A program made the translations under genes and the position numbers. Source: Bombardia bombarda (taxonomy: Eukaryota > Ascomycota > Sordariomycetes > Sordariales > Lasiosphaeriaceae). Taken from it: 64,000 bases of DNA. The notes under the pieces are model-generated. The model had not been told where the DNA came from. It searched no databases and worked only from the letters and a program-made list of their open reading frames with translations. Positions 10,039 through 22,344 of the stretch are shown piece after piece (the stretch's first letter is position 1; each line of letters begins with the position of its first letter). The stretch is from positions 3,032,171 to 3,096,170 of the forward strand of contig JAULSR010000004.1 of the NCBI GenBank assembly GCA_030512295.1, written 5' to 3'.

Positions 10039-10973
10039 CGTGGCTGATGGATCTGGTTGACCTTGAAGGTTGATGGGTGTGATACTGTGATTCTGCGAGT
10101 GGCTCTTGTGGATGGAGATATCTTGCTTTCGCCGGGGATTCCAACATACCTACGTAGGTAGGTATATATGCCAGTTTTGAAAAGCTCTCGGATATAGGGG
10201 TTGCCGGCCGGATGCCCACGTGTGTCCATCCCATCACGAGATTCTATCTGTTTTTACTGATGCGCGATTTACCTAGATCACAGCCTTTTAGTCAAGACTG
10301 TTGACAGCTCGGTACGCACCTAACAACTTTCATCCGCTGCTATCAGAAGGAAGCCTTTCAGTAAAAGTACCATAATGATAAGATATTGCTCACTAGCCCC
10401 GAGTCGCTGTTTATTCCGAACAACAACTGGTTACGTTTCTACATTCGAATTCGAGTGCGGTACTTTCTGGACTCCCCCCCCCAAAAAAGGGGCAACAAGT
10501 CATAAATCAGACGGCATAGAGATGATATCCACCTTGGTGAATGGATCTCAACGGCCTCTTGCCATTGCCTTATGACCGACCAAAACCTCCGAGCCAACGG
10601 TCTTTTGACAAATCGGACAGGCGGACTTAAAACTAGCTTACAGCGATAGTAGCGTTGACAACGGCGCTGTGATGAAAGAGATATGAGGTGGAAATTTGTA
10701 TCGTAATTACACCAAGGTAAACATGGTCTAACACGACAAACTCACCGGCGACAATGTCAAGTAACAGGGAGTACCCGGTCCATTTTCAAGTAAGGTAGGT
10801 TCCATTCCAACACCAGGGTATCTATCATCACACACAAACCTTTTCCTACCGTACCTAGCATCTCTAAAATCTGCACTCCAACACAATAAACCCACAGCCA
10901 CACACACATGGCTTGTAGATTGGTAGGTATATGCAAATCAACCAGGGAGGATTTCAAGACGAAACTTGCCCCA
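10039..10973. other. Intergenic region
   Basis: This is the promoter region of the secreted protein gene and the 3' flank of rad26, both transcribed leftward. A C-run followed by A-run occurs near 10474-10488. I see no gene. Confidence 0.5.
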
Positions 10974-13572
10974 TTAAACGCCAAAAACCTCACCCACCCC
11001 CTCACCCTCATCCGGAGTCACCGCCAACTCGAGCAAGTCATGCGCCAGTTCAACTGTATCGGCATCAATACCGGCCTCCAGGACTAAATCATCCTCAGCA
11101 AAGCTCAGTCTCGCCAAGGTCAACAAATACCGCTGAGCCGCACCGTGCGAAGCAGCCAGCTTCGGTGCAATCTTCGCAACCTCCCCTGTCTCTGGGTCCG
11201 TAATGAGTTTGTGAAGCAACTGTGTCGTCTGGGCAATCAGATCGCAGAGCAGTGTGGATACGTCCTCCTCTTCCGTCTCTTCTTCCTCTCCGCTAAGGCC
11301 GGAAACGTGCTCAGGCGGGCCAGCGTCTGGCTGGTCAGGCTGGTCAGGCTGATCTAAATCCATTTGGTTGGCATCTTTTCCGGCATTAACTGCGACAATT
11401 GTTTTCGTCCCGTTAGTAACAGCCTTGGACCTGGTATTGACATCTTGACTTGGCACATGCCTCGTCATAGGCGGTAGGTCTGCATCGTATAGCCGATCAA
11501 TGGCCCAGCACAAAACCGTAACTAGCCGCGGGATGGCTACGCTGCTATTCGCAAGATGTAACGCCCCAAACGGGCTTGTTGCAAATACCACCAGCGTCTT
11601 GAGGACTGCCAACCGTACCTCCACCTCACGCACAGATCTCGGCACTACCCAGCGCGGTAGCACGGAAAGATAAGCCGAGACGCGGTCGATTATCCCACCC
11701 GCCACGAAGGCTGGCGTCTCCAGCTGGTCCCGCCCGTTGGCAAAGTGTGTGGTGGACGTCACAGGATTGGGTATGGGGCCGATGCTGCATGGAGTGACCG
11801 AGGTCCACAGCAAGGAGAGCATGCCAAACCAGTCTTGCTCGGGGTGTTTAGGTGAGAGCATCATCATGACAAACTCGAGCTCTATCGCTTTCCAGAATTG
11901 CACCTGGGGCGTATGCTCCAGAGATGCAGGCACGTCTGAGTCATCCGAGGCTGGCCACAGACAACCCAGCGCGCTGATGTACAACAGCGAAAGAGACTGG
12001 GTGACATCAATGTCGCTATAAAGCTGTCGCACGACAGCATCTGCGTGTTCCGAGATGTCCCCATCCTCGCTATTAAACCGCGGCAAAGCGACGAGTCGGC
12101 ACGTGGTAGTGCAGACAGGAACAAGGGACGAGATAATGTGGGGAGCCACTGCCACGGTGTTGAGCTGCAGAGAAAATGTGACCAGCGCGGCGAGGTAGTA
12201 AATAGGAGCGTGGTATTTCTCTGAAAGACATTGCTGCCACATATCGACTATCAGCTCTGTGAAGTCAACGAGCAGTTGCATTGGGTTTTGTGGGATCCCC
12301 ATCTGAGGCAGCTTATGGAAGATGATGGAGGCAAACGTCTGAGACGGGTTGGATGGGAAGGCGAAGCGTGCAAAAAGGTCGAATGTTAATGGCTGATCGT
12401 GAAGCGGACTGTGGTCAAGGACAAGTTTCAGGAACTGTCAAATAGTCAGCAAGAATACAACAAGGCTAAAATCGCTGATTGGAGAGCCTACATCAAACGG
12501 CAGAACGTCTGCCCCGATCTTGGTCTCGACAACTTTGTCTTCAGCGGTGCGAACAATGTCAAAGACGTCGGTATCCTCTGAGTGTGTCTCTAAAGCAAAC
12601 GATGGACTGTCGACAGCAGGCCGTTTCCTCTTCCCCTTAGTCGGTGTACGCTCAACTGGAGGGATGGCGGCGGCGGCAGCGTCCCTCTTTTTCTGAGCCT
12701 GGCCCTTGCTGGGACTCGCCATGATCTCCATGCCATCGAAACCATCAGCCAGACCCCAGCTCTTGGTCTTTTTGGGAGTTGAAGCGCCGTCCTTTTTCCT
12801 ATTCTTGGAGCGACCCAGCTCCTCCTTGAGGTCCTGGCGAGCAAACTGCAACTCGGTTGTGGCCTTCCGCTCTGCCGCGGCTGCTGCTTCGACCATTCGC
12901 TCCTGCTTTGCAACCTGCTCGGCCGTCTGCTTCTTGAGACGTGCGACCTCGACATCATGCGTCAGGTTTGCCTTGTCGAACTTGGACCGCATGATAGCTG
13001 CCTCGCCCTTGGCAGCCGTGAGCTCTGCCTCCAGGGCGGATAAACGCGCTTGGAGAGCGCCGATAACCTCATTGGGCTTTCCAGCAACGGCGGCAGCATG
13101 ATGGGCTTGTGAGGGCGGGGCAGCATAGGGTCGGCTCGAGAGGGGAGGGCGAACGAATTGCGACTGCTGGGGCGGCGGGACTCGCGACGATTGAGGGGCA
13201 GGTCGGGGGGAGGAGGTCGTGACAGGGGCGGGTATTGCGGACGAGGGGAGGGGCATAGGTCGGGCGGGGGTGTTGAGTTTGCTGCTGGTTCCATTGCTGC
13301 TGCTGGCCTGCCAGACTGGGAATGACGCGGGACGCAGGTGGTTGGAATCCCGTGTCGACAGCGGGTTGGGGCGGCTGCTGGGCGTTCTCGTCAATCACGA
13401 CGGTATCGTCGAGGTCGTCATCGTCTAGGCTGTACTCGTTGACAGCGAATTCGTTGTGGTGGGCGAAGGATGGAGCTGGCGCTTGGGTGAGCTGGATCGC
13501 CTTGTTCTCGAGCTCCTGGAGGATTTGGTCGTTCAGGTCGTCGAATCCGTCATCTGAGAATTCGTCATCCAT
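10974..13572 (-). CDS. DNA-damage checkpoint protein Rad26/ATRIP-like (UvsD-type)
   Basis: The N-terminus (MDDEFSDDGFDDLNDQILQE) and the following KAIQLTQ match fungal Rad26, the ATRIP partner that brings the Mec1/ATR-type kinase to RPA-coated DNA. Next come a Q/P-rich linker, a coiled coil around the LQARLSALEAELTAAKGEAA stretch (oligomerisation region in ATRIP) and a basic, phosphorylatable segment (TPKKTKSW, TPTKGKRKRP). The rest is a long helical C-terminal half. One intron is read at 12491-12435 on the minus strand (57 nt, GTAGGC donor, GCTGAC branch, ACAG acceptor), joining ADVLPFD to FLKLVLDHSPL. A change of frame by one extra base is needed somewhere in 13200-13275, next to C-runs. 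No intron fits there. With that correction the coding length is 847 codons. It is head-to-head with CDS1. Confidence 0.82.
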
Positions 13573-14854
13573 GGCCGTCGCCTGTTGCGTCCGATGTCTG
13601 ACAGCACCATGCCATCATCAGGGGGGAATTATTTGGGGAGTCTGCTTCTTGTGTCCAGAAGAGTCCAAAGTTCAATTGAAGCGATTCTGGTTCGAGCCTG
13701 TCTTTGCCCCGCCACGATGTGCTAAAACTTGAGTCGTCCGGGCGGGCATCCACCCGTGGGTTGCTGTGGCGTCGAAGCCTGAACGCGCTCAAGGCGAGTG
13801 CTGTGGAGGAGAGGAAACACGCGTGCGCCAAGGTACGAATAGGTACCTTAGGTACCAAAGCGGACGCTGAATCGAGCACAGGACCCCGGCCTATTTCGGA
13901 GTCTCGGTCACCTAATCGCCCGGGCTCCAATGCTCCACAGGTTCCATTCCATTCCAGGCTGGCGTGTCTAGTGCATGTGATTTGGGACCGAGCGACCCAA
14001 TGAGACGGGCGTATCTGCAGATCAGGCAGCCCAGCAAGCAGGGTCCAGGAAGATGAAGACGGGAGCACCCACAGAAAATGTCCTCCCAAAAGCTTACAAA
14101 GCCTCAACCCGCCAAGCAAGTAATTGCCTGTTTTCCGGTTCTCCGAATAGGGGATCGCTACGTAACTATGCAGATGGGCTTCGAAATTTGGAAAACATAC
14201 CTTACCTGGGTTGAATTGATGTGCTTGGCTATCGTTTGGTCTCTGACCTCCTTGATTCAGGGTTTGTTTCCTCTCACCGGTACTGAACCCTAACCCTGTC
14301 TCACTGGATTTGTTGAGTGTGTGCTTGTCCCCACTTCCCAGAGGGCCGGACATGCCTCCACAGGCAAAGCCACGATTGACGTAGGCGACGTACCTAGGAC
14401 GGCAAGACGGGGGCGGCTGGACGGTCGCCCAAAACATCGAAATTTCAAGCCACCACCAATCTGCCGTACCTTCTGTCCACCCATTCCTACGTTCTTGCCT
14501 TGCAACCTCGGAACTGCCACTTTTTTTTTTTTCGCCGTTGCTGGGACCAAAGAAAGATTGCGTCGCATTCTCGATCTCGAACCCAGATACCACCGAAGCT
14601 CCCCCCCCGACCCGACGCCCCCGACGTTCTCTTCAACAAACCCTAAGCCCTCCGACGTCCGCCGCGCCGTAGCAGAATGCATCGTTGAGCCAGCAACTAA
14701 CTCTCCTTCCCCCTCGATCCAAAAGCCTCTGCCGTCGATCGGCGACCGTGGCACCTCCTCGCGCGCATCCGCCTCGCCGCGCTGCATTGACACTCGCGAC
14801 CGCGAAAACTCCATCTCCTCACGACCGAACCGATAATACATACCCACCGCCACC
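13573..14854. promoter_or_regulatory. Divergent promoter region of rad26 and CDS1
   Basis: About 1.3 kb separates two oppositely transcribed core genes. Long open frames exist on both strands (for example minus 13565-14593) but show no family features and overlap each other, so I treat them as chance. A poly-T run at about 14521-14532 and pyrimidine-rich tracts before the CDS1 start fit a fungal 5' leader. Confidence 0.5.
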
Positions 14855-16312
14855 ATGACAGGCAGGTCTCGTCGCGGGGTCAAGTTCCCCCACGCTAAAC
14901 ACACCAACGGCCATGGCACCGCCGAAGGCCGTCGCTCCAGCTTCAGCGACGTCAGCGAGGAAGGCTCGCAACTCTCCCCGCTCAAGCCAAAGCCCAGCCC
15001 AACACTGGATGGCATCCAGGAGAAACCCACAGCCCAAGAAGAAAGGGCTGCCGAGTACGAGAAGAAGAAGGCCAACTTTGTAACGCGCACCTTTTGGACT
15101 TTTGTCATGATTGGCGGCTTCTTTGCCGCCCTGTTCATGGGCCATGTCTACATCATCACCATCATCACCGTCATTCAGATTGTTTCGTTCAAGGAGGTCA
15201 TCGCCATTGCCAACGTGCCCAGCCGTGCGCGCGACCTGCAGTCCACCAAGAACCTGAACTGGTACTGGTTAGCTACAACCATGTACTTTCTCTACGGCGA
15301 GAGCGTCATCTACTACTTCAAGCACATCGTCTTGATTGACAAAGTTCTGCTCCCTCTGGCTACCCACCACCGCTTCATCAGCTTCCTGCTCTATGTCTTT
15401 GGCTTCGTCTTCTTTGTTGGCTCGCTCAAGGCCGGTCACCTCAAGTTCCAGTTCGCCCAGTTCGGATGGACACACATGGCCCTGTTCCTCATCAACTGCC
15501 AGGCCCACTTCATCATGAACAACATTTTTGAGGGCATGATCTGGTTCTTCCTGCCTGCTGCCCTCGTCATCACCAACGATATTTTTGCCTACATTTGCGG
15601 CATCACCTTTGGCCGCACTCAGCTCATCAAGCTGTCTCCCAAGAAGACAGTCGAGGGCTTCGTCGGTGCCTGGATCATGACGGTTCTTTTCGGCATTGTC
15701 CTCACCCACTACTTGATGAAGTCAAAGTTCTTCATCTGCCCTGTCAATGACTTGGGCGCAAACTTCTTCACCGGCCTGGAGTGCGACCCCAACCCCGTCT
15801 TCATCTCCACAACCTACACCTCCCCTCAGCTCTTCTTCCTCCCCCCAACACCACTCTGAGCATTACTATGGCCCCCATGCAGATCCACACCTTCTTTTGG
15901 GCCACCTTCGCCTCACTGATTGCACCCTTTGGCGGCTTTTTCGCCTCTGGCCTCAAACGCACCTTCAAGATCAAGGACTTTGGCCACTCTATCCCCGGAC
16001 ATGGCGGCATGACGGACCGCATGGACTGCCAGTTCATCATGGGCTTCTTCGCCTACATTTACTATCACACATTTATCGCCCTGAACCAGGTCACCCTCGG
16101 CGACGTCATGGAGAATGCCATTACAGGTTTGACGGTGGATGAGCAGATTGAGTTGATCAAGGGCATGGGACGGTACCTGGCCAACCAGGGAGTGGTCGGG
16201 CCAGATGTAAGTCATTCCCCTTACCATTTTTGTCATTCCAGTAACCATACTAATCCCACGTGCCATACAGGCTCTCTCATGCTTGGATACTTCCTTGCCA
16301 TCTAGGAGATAG
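14855..16312 (+). CDS. CDS1: Phosphatidate cytidylyltransferase (CDP-diacylglycerol synthase)
   Basis: This integral ER enzyme makes CDP-diacylglycerol from phosphatidic acid and CTP, the precursor of phosphatidylinositol, phosphatidylserine and cardiolipin. The family signature SGLKRTFKIKDFG followed by PGHGGMTDRMD is intact near 15941-16026. At least six membrane helices precede and follow it. The Kozak context CACCATG supports the start at 14855. The frame changes at the run of six C at 15841-15846. Restoring one base joins TYTSPQLFFLP to the conserved PMQIHTFFWATFASLIAPFGG. The last intron is 16207-16270 (64 nt, GTAAGT to ACAG), leaving 14 codons including the stop at 16310-16312. The corrected product is about 464 residues. 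Cds1 is expected to be essential, so a real frameshift is unlikely. Confidence 0.9.
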
Positions 16313-17581
16313 GGTCTTGCGGCAAGCGATTTGAAACGCGTTGAGGACATTCTGAGCTCTTCTGTAGGAGACAGTTAGCTGCGGTGAGCTTCTCAAACCG
16401 CACAATATTTAATCACCAAGCATTCATTAAGGGAAAGGCTTCAAAAAAGAGATGGGTTGCTTGGAACTAGAATTTTCATCGAGCAAGCTGGCGTTCAGGT
16501 TACAGGAGGCGACACTAATAGCGATGACTTTTGTGTGCTTTGTCCGAGTCGCTGTGCCAATTCCGATTGGAGGGGAACGTGGCATATGGTTGGCTTGCTC
16601 GATGGACCCCGCTGGTCCAGCTCAAGGACTGATGAGAAATGACCTGGAGCTGTCATAAAGCTACCTAGTTGTTTATGATGCTTAATTCGTCATTGATGGG
16701 GCAGGCGTCTTTTCAACACAATAATACACCCCTCATTTCATGTTTGTATTCAGGATTTGCGGTCTGGGGGAGTACCTAGTGTATCTTATGGATATCAAAC
16801 ATAAATGTTTTTCTTTCTTCTCCTACATACCCCGCTGTTCTGCCTCAATCGATGCGAATATACACTACTACACTAGCCGGGGGGTCTGATGGATCATGGC
16901 CCAACTTCCCCTCGCTGCGTGCCAAGAAATCAGAGAGGGGCTCGCGAGCAACAGAAGACAATCACCAAAGAAAGCATCAATGCATTCTTTATAAACTCCC
17001 CGGTCCTAACTGACGTTTCTTTCGCGATTGAGACATTATGAGATATAGTTGATGGTTCAACTTTCGTGTTCTCCAACACTAAGCGTCTAAGAATACCAGC
17101 ATCATATGGGGTTCGTGAGTCGCTTGTTCTTTGTGACCAGGGAGAGGGGTAGGCCAACGCTGTGGCGACCCAAACCCCTCTCTGCCAGATAGTTTCTGAC
17201 TTGTTCCTTTAATGGGATAATATTGATTGTGGCTGCGTCTCTCCGACACCACCACTTATGCCACCGACCTCTCATGTCGATACACGCGATGAATTGTCTG
17301 CCCAATGACGTTGTTTGATCAACTCCCAAGAGGGTCGGCCTTTGACTGGTTGAGACCATGGACATGCATGCGCAATTTATCTCTGCATGTGCCAGTAGTG
17401 GGATGTGTGATGCATACCCCTCTCACTCCCCAATAAAATGATATATATTCTGCGATACCCTCCCTACATCAACGCGCGCCACTTTCGAGACCGAAAGTTC
17501 ACTCACCTCTCCTTTTTCACTCACCATCGATAACACTTTGCGCTTAAATCACACCAAGTCAAGGTGATAAAATTGATCATC
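16313..17581. other. Intergenic region
   Basis: This is the CDS1 3' flank and the promoter of the EF-hand gene. The short overlapping frames look like chance. A TATA-like GATATATATT lies around 17440, about 140 bases before the next start codon. Confidence 0.5.
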
Positions 17582-18127
17582 ATGGCAAGTATTTCATTTT
17601 CATTGCCTATTTGCACTATCCTGTTTTACCACCTACTGCTCCCTAGAGACCAAACAATGCAAGACAACATTCCATATGAAGAAAAAAACACACACACAGT
17701 ATATGCTTATAGACCGTTCGTTAACTTACTCGAAAACAGGCCTTTGGCGAATCCGATATCAAGACCGCATTCAAGGGCGGTGATGATGATGGTGATGACA
17801 CCCTCAGTGTGTCGGAGGCAGTTTCTGCCCTGGAGAAACTCGGCGGATCAGTCGGCTCATCCACAGTAGAGTCAGCCTGTAGAAGCTGCGGCGTGGACAC
17901 TAGTAGGGAAATGGACTGTGAGCGCAACCCTCTTCTCGTCTTTCTATCCGTCTCTACCCACAATATCAGGTCTGTCTGGAGCGTTGGACTGTGTTGTTCC
18001 CTACTCAATTACTCTCGCGCTGTTGAGAAACCGGATGATTCTCGATTTGCTGACAAAAACCGTCCTGCATGCAGTTGACGAGTTTGTAAAGGTTGTACGA
18101 CACCTTGAGTCCGGCGGTGATCTTTGA
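17582..18127 (+). CDS. Small two-EF-hand calcium-binding-like protein
   Basis: This 77-residue protein is assembled from three exons. Exon 1 is only the ATG (17582-17584). Intron 1 is 17585-17739 with a GC donor (GCAAGT) and AACAG acceptor. Exon 2 is 17740-17917. Intron 2 is 17918-18074 (GTGAGC to GCAG). Exon 3 is 18075-18127. The product reads MAFGESDIKTAFK, then a good EF-hand loop D16-E27 (D, D, D at positions 1, 3, 5; Leu at 8; Glu at 12). A second, degenerate loop at G52-E63 begins with Gly and ends in MDFDEF. It resembles a single calmodulin half-domain. The first site should bind Ca2+ and the second probably does not. No signal peptide. The partner is unknown. Confidence 0.8.
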
Positions 18128-19291
18128 TCTATAGATGTGATGTGCTCGTAGTCTTTTCAAGTTATCGGCGGTCTACGACATTGAAGGACACTCGTTCATG
18201 ACCTTATTTCCGACATACTTAATAGTGCTATTATACTATCTGAAACTATTTACCTTATACTGTGACGTACTTTCTCTCGCCACACAATATGAATGGCGAT
18301 AGCTAAGGAATATGTAAATTATTTTTTGAGCTATTTTCCACGACTATGTATACACGTAGTGACAAAAAGCATCCGACATTTGGTGATGCCTGGAAATATT
18401 AAAAGAACAACATTTGTTTCGTGATATGTTGTCGCGTTGCGTAATTTAGTTTGTGGTTCGTAGTTCGGTATACCAATGGGAAATACATAGAGAGTTTTGT
18501 AGGCATAGAAAGCCATACACCAATGTGAGTTGCTAGACTAACGTGATACCATTCCAAAACTACATGTTCGCTTGTAGCAAAGTGGAAATGGAGATTACTA
18601 TTATCCACCGAATTAGTTTCAAAAAAGACGAATTGCTCATGAGCTTAAGATATTCACCGTTAGCCCTAAGCCACTTGCCTATTAAATGAGCCATAAACCC
18701 TAGGATAATCCAACAGATTGTCGAGAAATAGACATCAGACTCAAGCCCATAATAAAAGTCATAATAGAAACCTTTAGAGATAACCAGATGGTTCTAACTG
18801 CATTTGGTAGAACCATATCGAAAGATAGACTGCTAAGATTCTAGACTTTGAGATTCTCACAGCGGGTGGCGTGGTAGTCCAGTGGTGCAAGCGAGAATGC
18901 TTGCTGCGTGTAAGCAGCCGATAATGGCTGCTGACCATGACGCCCAACCTCGTCCTAATTCGCTGAATACGGGCCAAGACAACCAAAGCGAGGGCTTTCC
19001 GACCCCGGGTTGCGATTTTGTCGGTGCTGCATGCCCATTTGTAGACTAAATCTAGATTCTGGCGGCAGTTGGCTGGTAGCGTCCCACAGCGTTGTAGTCG
19101 CATGGCACAAGGCCCCAGCATGGTGGTTCATGCATGGATGATGGAGTCTAGGCAGGTAGATAAGGAGGTAGGTACAGGACTGCCTTTACTTAACATTCTG
19201 TGTCTCCCATGAATTCAATCCAATATTGCTGACCATTCTTTCGGTTTAGTTATATGAACCTGTTCCAAATCGACCATTTATCAGCAAGTCA
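18128..19291. other. Intergenic region with a tRNA-like fragment
   Basis: I see no protein gene. At about 18864-18885 a sequence TAGTCCAGTGGT fits a pol III A box, and CGGGTTGCGATT at about 19008 weakly resembles a B box. Their distance (about 130 bases) is too long for a normal tRNA, so this may be a SINE-like relic or chance. Confidence 0.3.
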
Positions 19292-21202
19292 ATGAGTCCA
19301 AGAATGATGGAAGAAACCAAAACGACGATGTCTATCGGCACACCTTCAGTCGAAGTTATGGACGTTGATTCAGATGATCACGCGGGTCCCAATGCCGCCG
19401 GCACTTCAATCGATAAACAAGACATGTCTCGAATGGGCAAGAAACAGCAACTGTGGCGAAACTTTCGCTTCTTTTCCATCTTTGGCTTTATTATGGTGTT
19501 GATGGCAACATGGGAAGCCGTGCTCAGGTCTGCACAACACAATTATTTACCTCCAACGCAATAATATCAATCAAATCGTAGACTAACATTGGTTGAATGA
19601 CAGCGCCAACATTTTTGGACTCATCAACGGCGGCACAGGGGGCTTGATATGGATGTTTATTGCCACCTTCTTTGGTGTCTTTTGCGCCATACTTTCCATG
19701 GCCGAGATGGCCTCAATGTCAGTGCCACATCCGATTTTCCCAATCTCACTGGTACTAGTGATCGGTCCTCGAAGAAAGATAATAGCCCCTCTGATACATG
19801 CAGTTTCCCAGGGCTCCCACATCCGGTGGACAATACCACTGGGTCAGTGAGTTTGCCCCTGCCTCTCTGCAGAAGCTTTTAAGCTACCTTGTTGGCTGGC
19901 TCTGCGTTCTTGGGTGGCAGGTCGGCACCGTCGCCATATCCTTTCTCATGGCCGGCCAGATTCAGGGGCTCGTTATCCTGAACCATGACTCGTACGACCC
20001 GCAGCGCTGGCATCTGACGCTCATCACCATTGCCATCGTCACCATCTCCATGGCCTTTAATACAGTGTTGTATCGTCAGCTACCCTTGGTGGAGATCGTC
20101 TCGCTTGTCTTACACGTTCTCGGGTTCTTTGCTATCCTCATTCCTCTGTGGGTGATGGGCAAGCGCGCTGACTCAGCTTACGACGTCTTCTTCACTTTCA
20201 CAGACGGCGGCGGCTGGGGCAACACCGGACTGTCCTGTCTCATTGGTGTGCTCAGCTCGATCTTCGCCTTGATCGGTCCAGACTCGGCAGCCCACATGTC
20301 AGAGGAGCTACGAAACGCGTCCAAGACCCTGCCCCGCGCCATGATCGCCACTATGTTGGTCAACGGCTCCATGGGCCTGGTCATGATCGTTACATTTTGC
20401 ATGATGGTGGGCGATGTGGAGGAGGTGTTGGCGACGCCGACGGGCCAGCCGTTTATCCAGGTTTTCTACAACGCCGTGCAGAACAAGGCTGGCGCCACTG
20501 TCATGACGAGTATCATTCTCGTTATCACGGTCTGCGGTGTCATCAACAATATCGCCACCAGCTCGCGCCAGCTGTGGGCGTTTGCTAGAGACAAGGGCGT
20601 GCCGTTCTCGGCCTGGTTTGAGGTGGTAAACCCAAAGATTGATCTTCCAGTGAATGCCCTCATTTTTAGCTATGTGTTTTGTGTATTACTGTCACTGATA
20701 AACATTGGGAGCGCTGTGGTGAGTGTTCGCGAAAGATTACGCGTGGACTGTCACTAAGGGGCGTACGCTGACTCGACTTATTGTGCTACAGGCTCTCAAC
20801 GTTCTGACCAGTCTCGGTGTCGCCGCCCTGATCTCCTCCTACACCATATCGGTTGGATGCATGGCTGTAAAGCGTCTCCGTAACCAGCATCTTCTTCCTG
20901 CGCATTTCTCACTTGGTCGGGCCGGCCTGCCTCTAAATATTATCGGGACCTTGTTCCTACTGTTTGTGTTTATTATGGTAAGTACAACCAGAGTTGGACC
21001 CATGTTTCTACTACATGAATGTCATCTAATATCTCTGGCTCTGTAGTCCATGTTCCCACCTACTCCTTCACCCGACGCAGAGACTATGAACTGGAGTATT
21101 CTGGTGTACGGCGTCGTGACTGTATTCAGTCTAGTTTACTACTTTCTGCGAGGCCGTCACCGCTATGTTGGCCCGGTATCCTATGTCCGAAAGACATTAT
21201 AG
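19292..21202 (+). CDS. Amino acid/GABA/choline permease (APC superfamily)
   Basis: Five exons give 532 residues: 19292-19527, 19604-19717, 19812-20718, 20792-20977 and 21047-21202. All introns are GT-AG. The product has the family order: FSIFGFIMVLMATWEAVLSANIFGLINGGTGGL in the first two helices, the SMAEMASMAPTSGGQYHWVSEFAP loop, the GPDSAAHMSEELRNASKTLPRAM segment of the GABA/choline permease subfamily, and SSRQLWAFARDKGVPF. Twelve helices are expected, with placement in the plasma or vacuolar membrane. It imports an amino compound by proton symport in characterised relatives. The exact substrate cannot be told. The start lies in a hydrophilic N-terminal tail of about 55 residues, normal for the family. 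Confidence 0.9.
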
Positions 21203-21990
21203 AGGACTTGGGTGTAATTGAATGTCACATATAAAGACTGATGAAAAATAAGGTACATGACCACCTGGAAGCACAACAGCACCTTGCTTTGGAAGCGAAC
21301 AAAGATGGTATGGACTGAGTAGCTCTTGTCGTACACAAAGTAGCGGGTTTATCGATAACCTTGATCCTCGTCCGCTCATTATGATGGGCTTAGAGTGGTC
21401 GACTGGGTTCTTGGAATGGAATACGTATCCGCATCGTACTCCGCCTCATCGAGAAGCAACGATAGTCACGGAAACATTAGTCTCCTTAGGTCGTTATAGT
21501 ACCTATGTTGTAAAGCCAGAAACCACAATAGGATCTACAGTTATACGGGTATGAATTCTCTGGCAGTGAACGTTCAAGGTAGAAAGGTAAGATTATTGTA
21601 TCAATCCTGGGTGAAAATAGGGTCACAAAGAGGCAAATTAGCAATACGAGACTTTTGGTTTATCACAATATTTTGGTCAGAGAAAGCGGAGCAAATGACA
21701 TAGCTTGGCCACTGTAGCATCCGCCTTGACAGATTAAGGGTATCAAGGGTCTCAAGGGTCTTGAGGGCCCTACGGATCACGGCTTAGGATCTACAGGTCG
21801 GTTGGACAAAAACTGTGCTGTCCTATATATACTTACCGTCTCTCCATATCCTGGAAAGTTTGCAGTCACTATCAACTACAAGTCAACGACATCTTCACAA
21901 CACAGGCTTTATCACAATACTATCCCCAGAGCCCATTATCTTCACAGAACAACCTTCATCATCATCGTCGTCATTCTCAACACCGCCGCA
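21203..21990. other. Intergenic region
   Basis: This is the permease 3' flank and the promoter of the secreted protein gene. Just upstream of the start a TATATATA element near 21822 lies about 170 bases before the ATG. No gene is seen. Confidence 0.5.
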
Positions 21991-22344
21991 ATGCACTTCT
22001 CGACTCTCCTTACCGCTATCTCGGCCCTTACCTTTGCCTCTGCCGCAGCGGTCGACACTCGCCTGGGCGCTTTTGATGTTTCCGTCATTCGCGGCCGCCC
22101 CCTATCCCTGAATAACACACAGACCTATGAGTTTGCCCTTGGTCAGGATAACAACAGCTGCCTAACATTCGGGAATAGCACCAACATGAATACGGTCGAC
22201 GTTAAGTTCTGGAACCCCCAGTGTCTCCTGACTCTGTTTGAGGAGCGCAACTGCTCGGACCTCAGCGTAGTCACTGGGCCTAACTGCTGGACGCCGGATG
22301 GAGGCATCGCGGCTTTCAAGGTCACTTGTCCGTATCGGAACTGA
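21991..22344 (+). CDS. Small secreted protein, five cysteines
   Basis: A 117-residue protein with a signal peptide (residues 1 to about 20, LLTAISALTFASAAA). The mature part has five cysteines and several N-glycosylation sequons (NNT, NNS, NST, NCS). I chose the Met at 21991. An in-frame Met at 21802 would place 63 non-conserved residues before the signal peptide. No intron and no known enzyme motif. The DVKFWNPQC and GIAAFKVTC segments suggest a compact beta fold, as in many ascomycete secreted proteins of unknown role. Effector-like or surface protein is possible, but nothing more specific can be supported. Confidence 0.75.
   Translation: MHFSTLLTAISALTFASAAAVDTRLGAFDVSVIRGRPLSLNNTQTYEFALGQDNNSCLTFGNSTNMNTVDVKFWNPQCLLTLFEERNCSDLSVVTGPNCWTPDGGIAAFKVTCPYRN

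Noticed and set aside
13565..14593. 342-codon frame on the minus strand in the rad26/CDS1 promoter region
   Set aside because: It overlaps the rad26 start and opposite frames of similar length, and its composition is unlike a protein of any known family. The GC-rich leader explains the lack of stops.
15797..15829. 33-nt GT..AG segment in CDS1 as an intron
   Set aside because: Too short, and it would remove the conserved VFISTTYTSPQ residues without repairing the frame.
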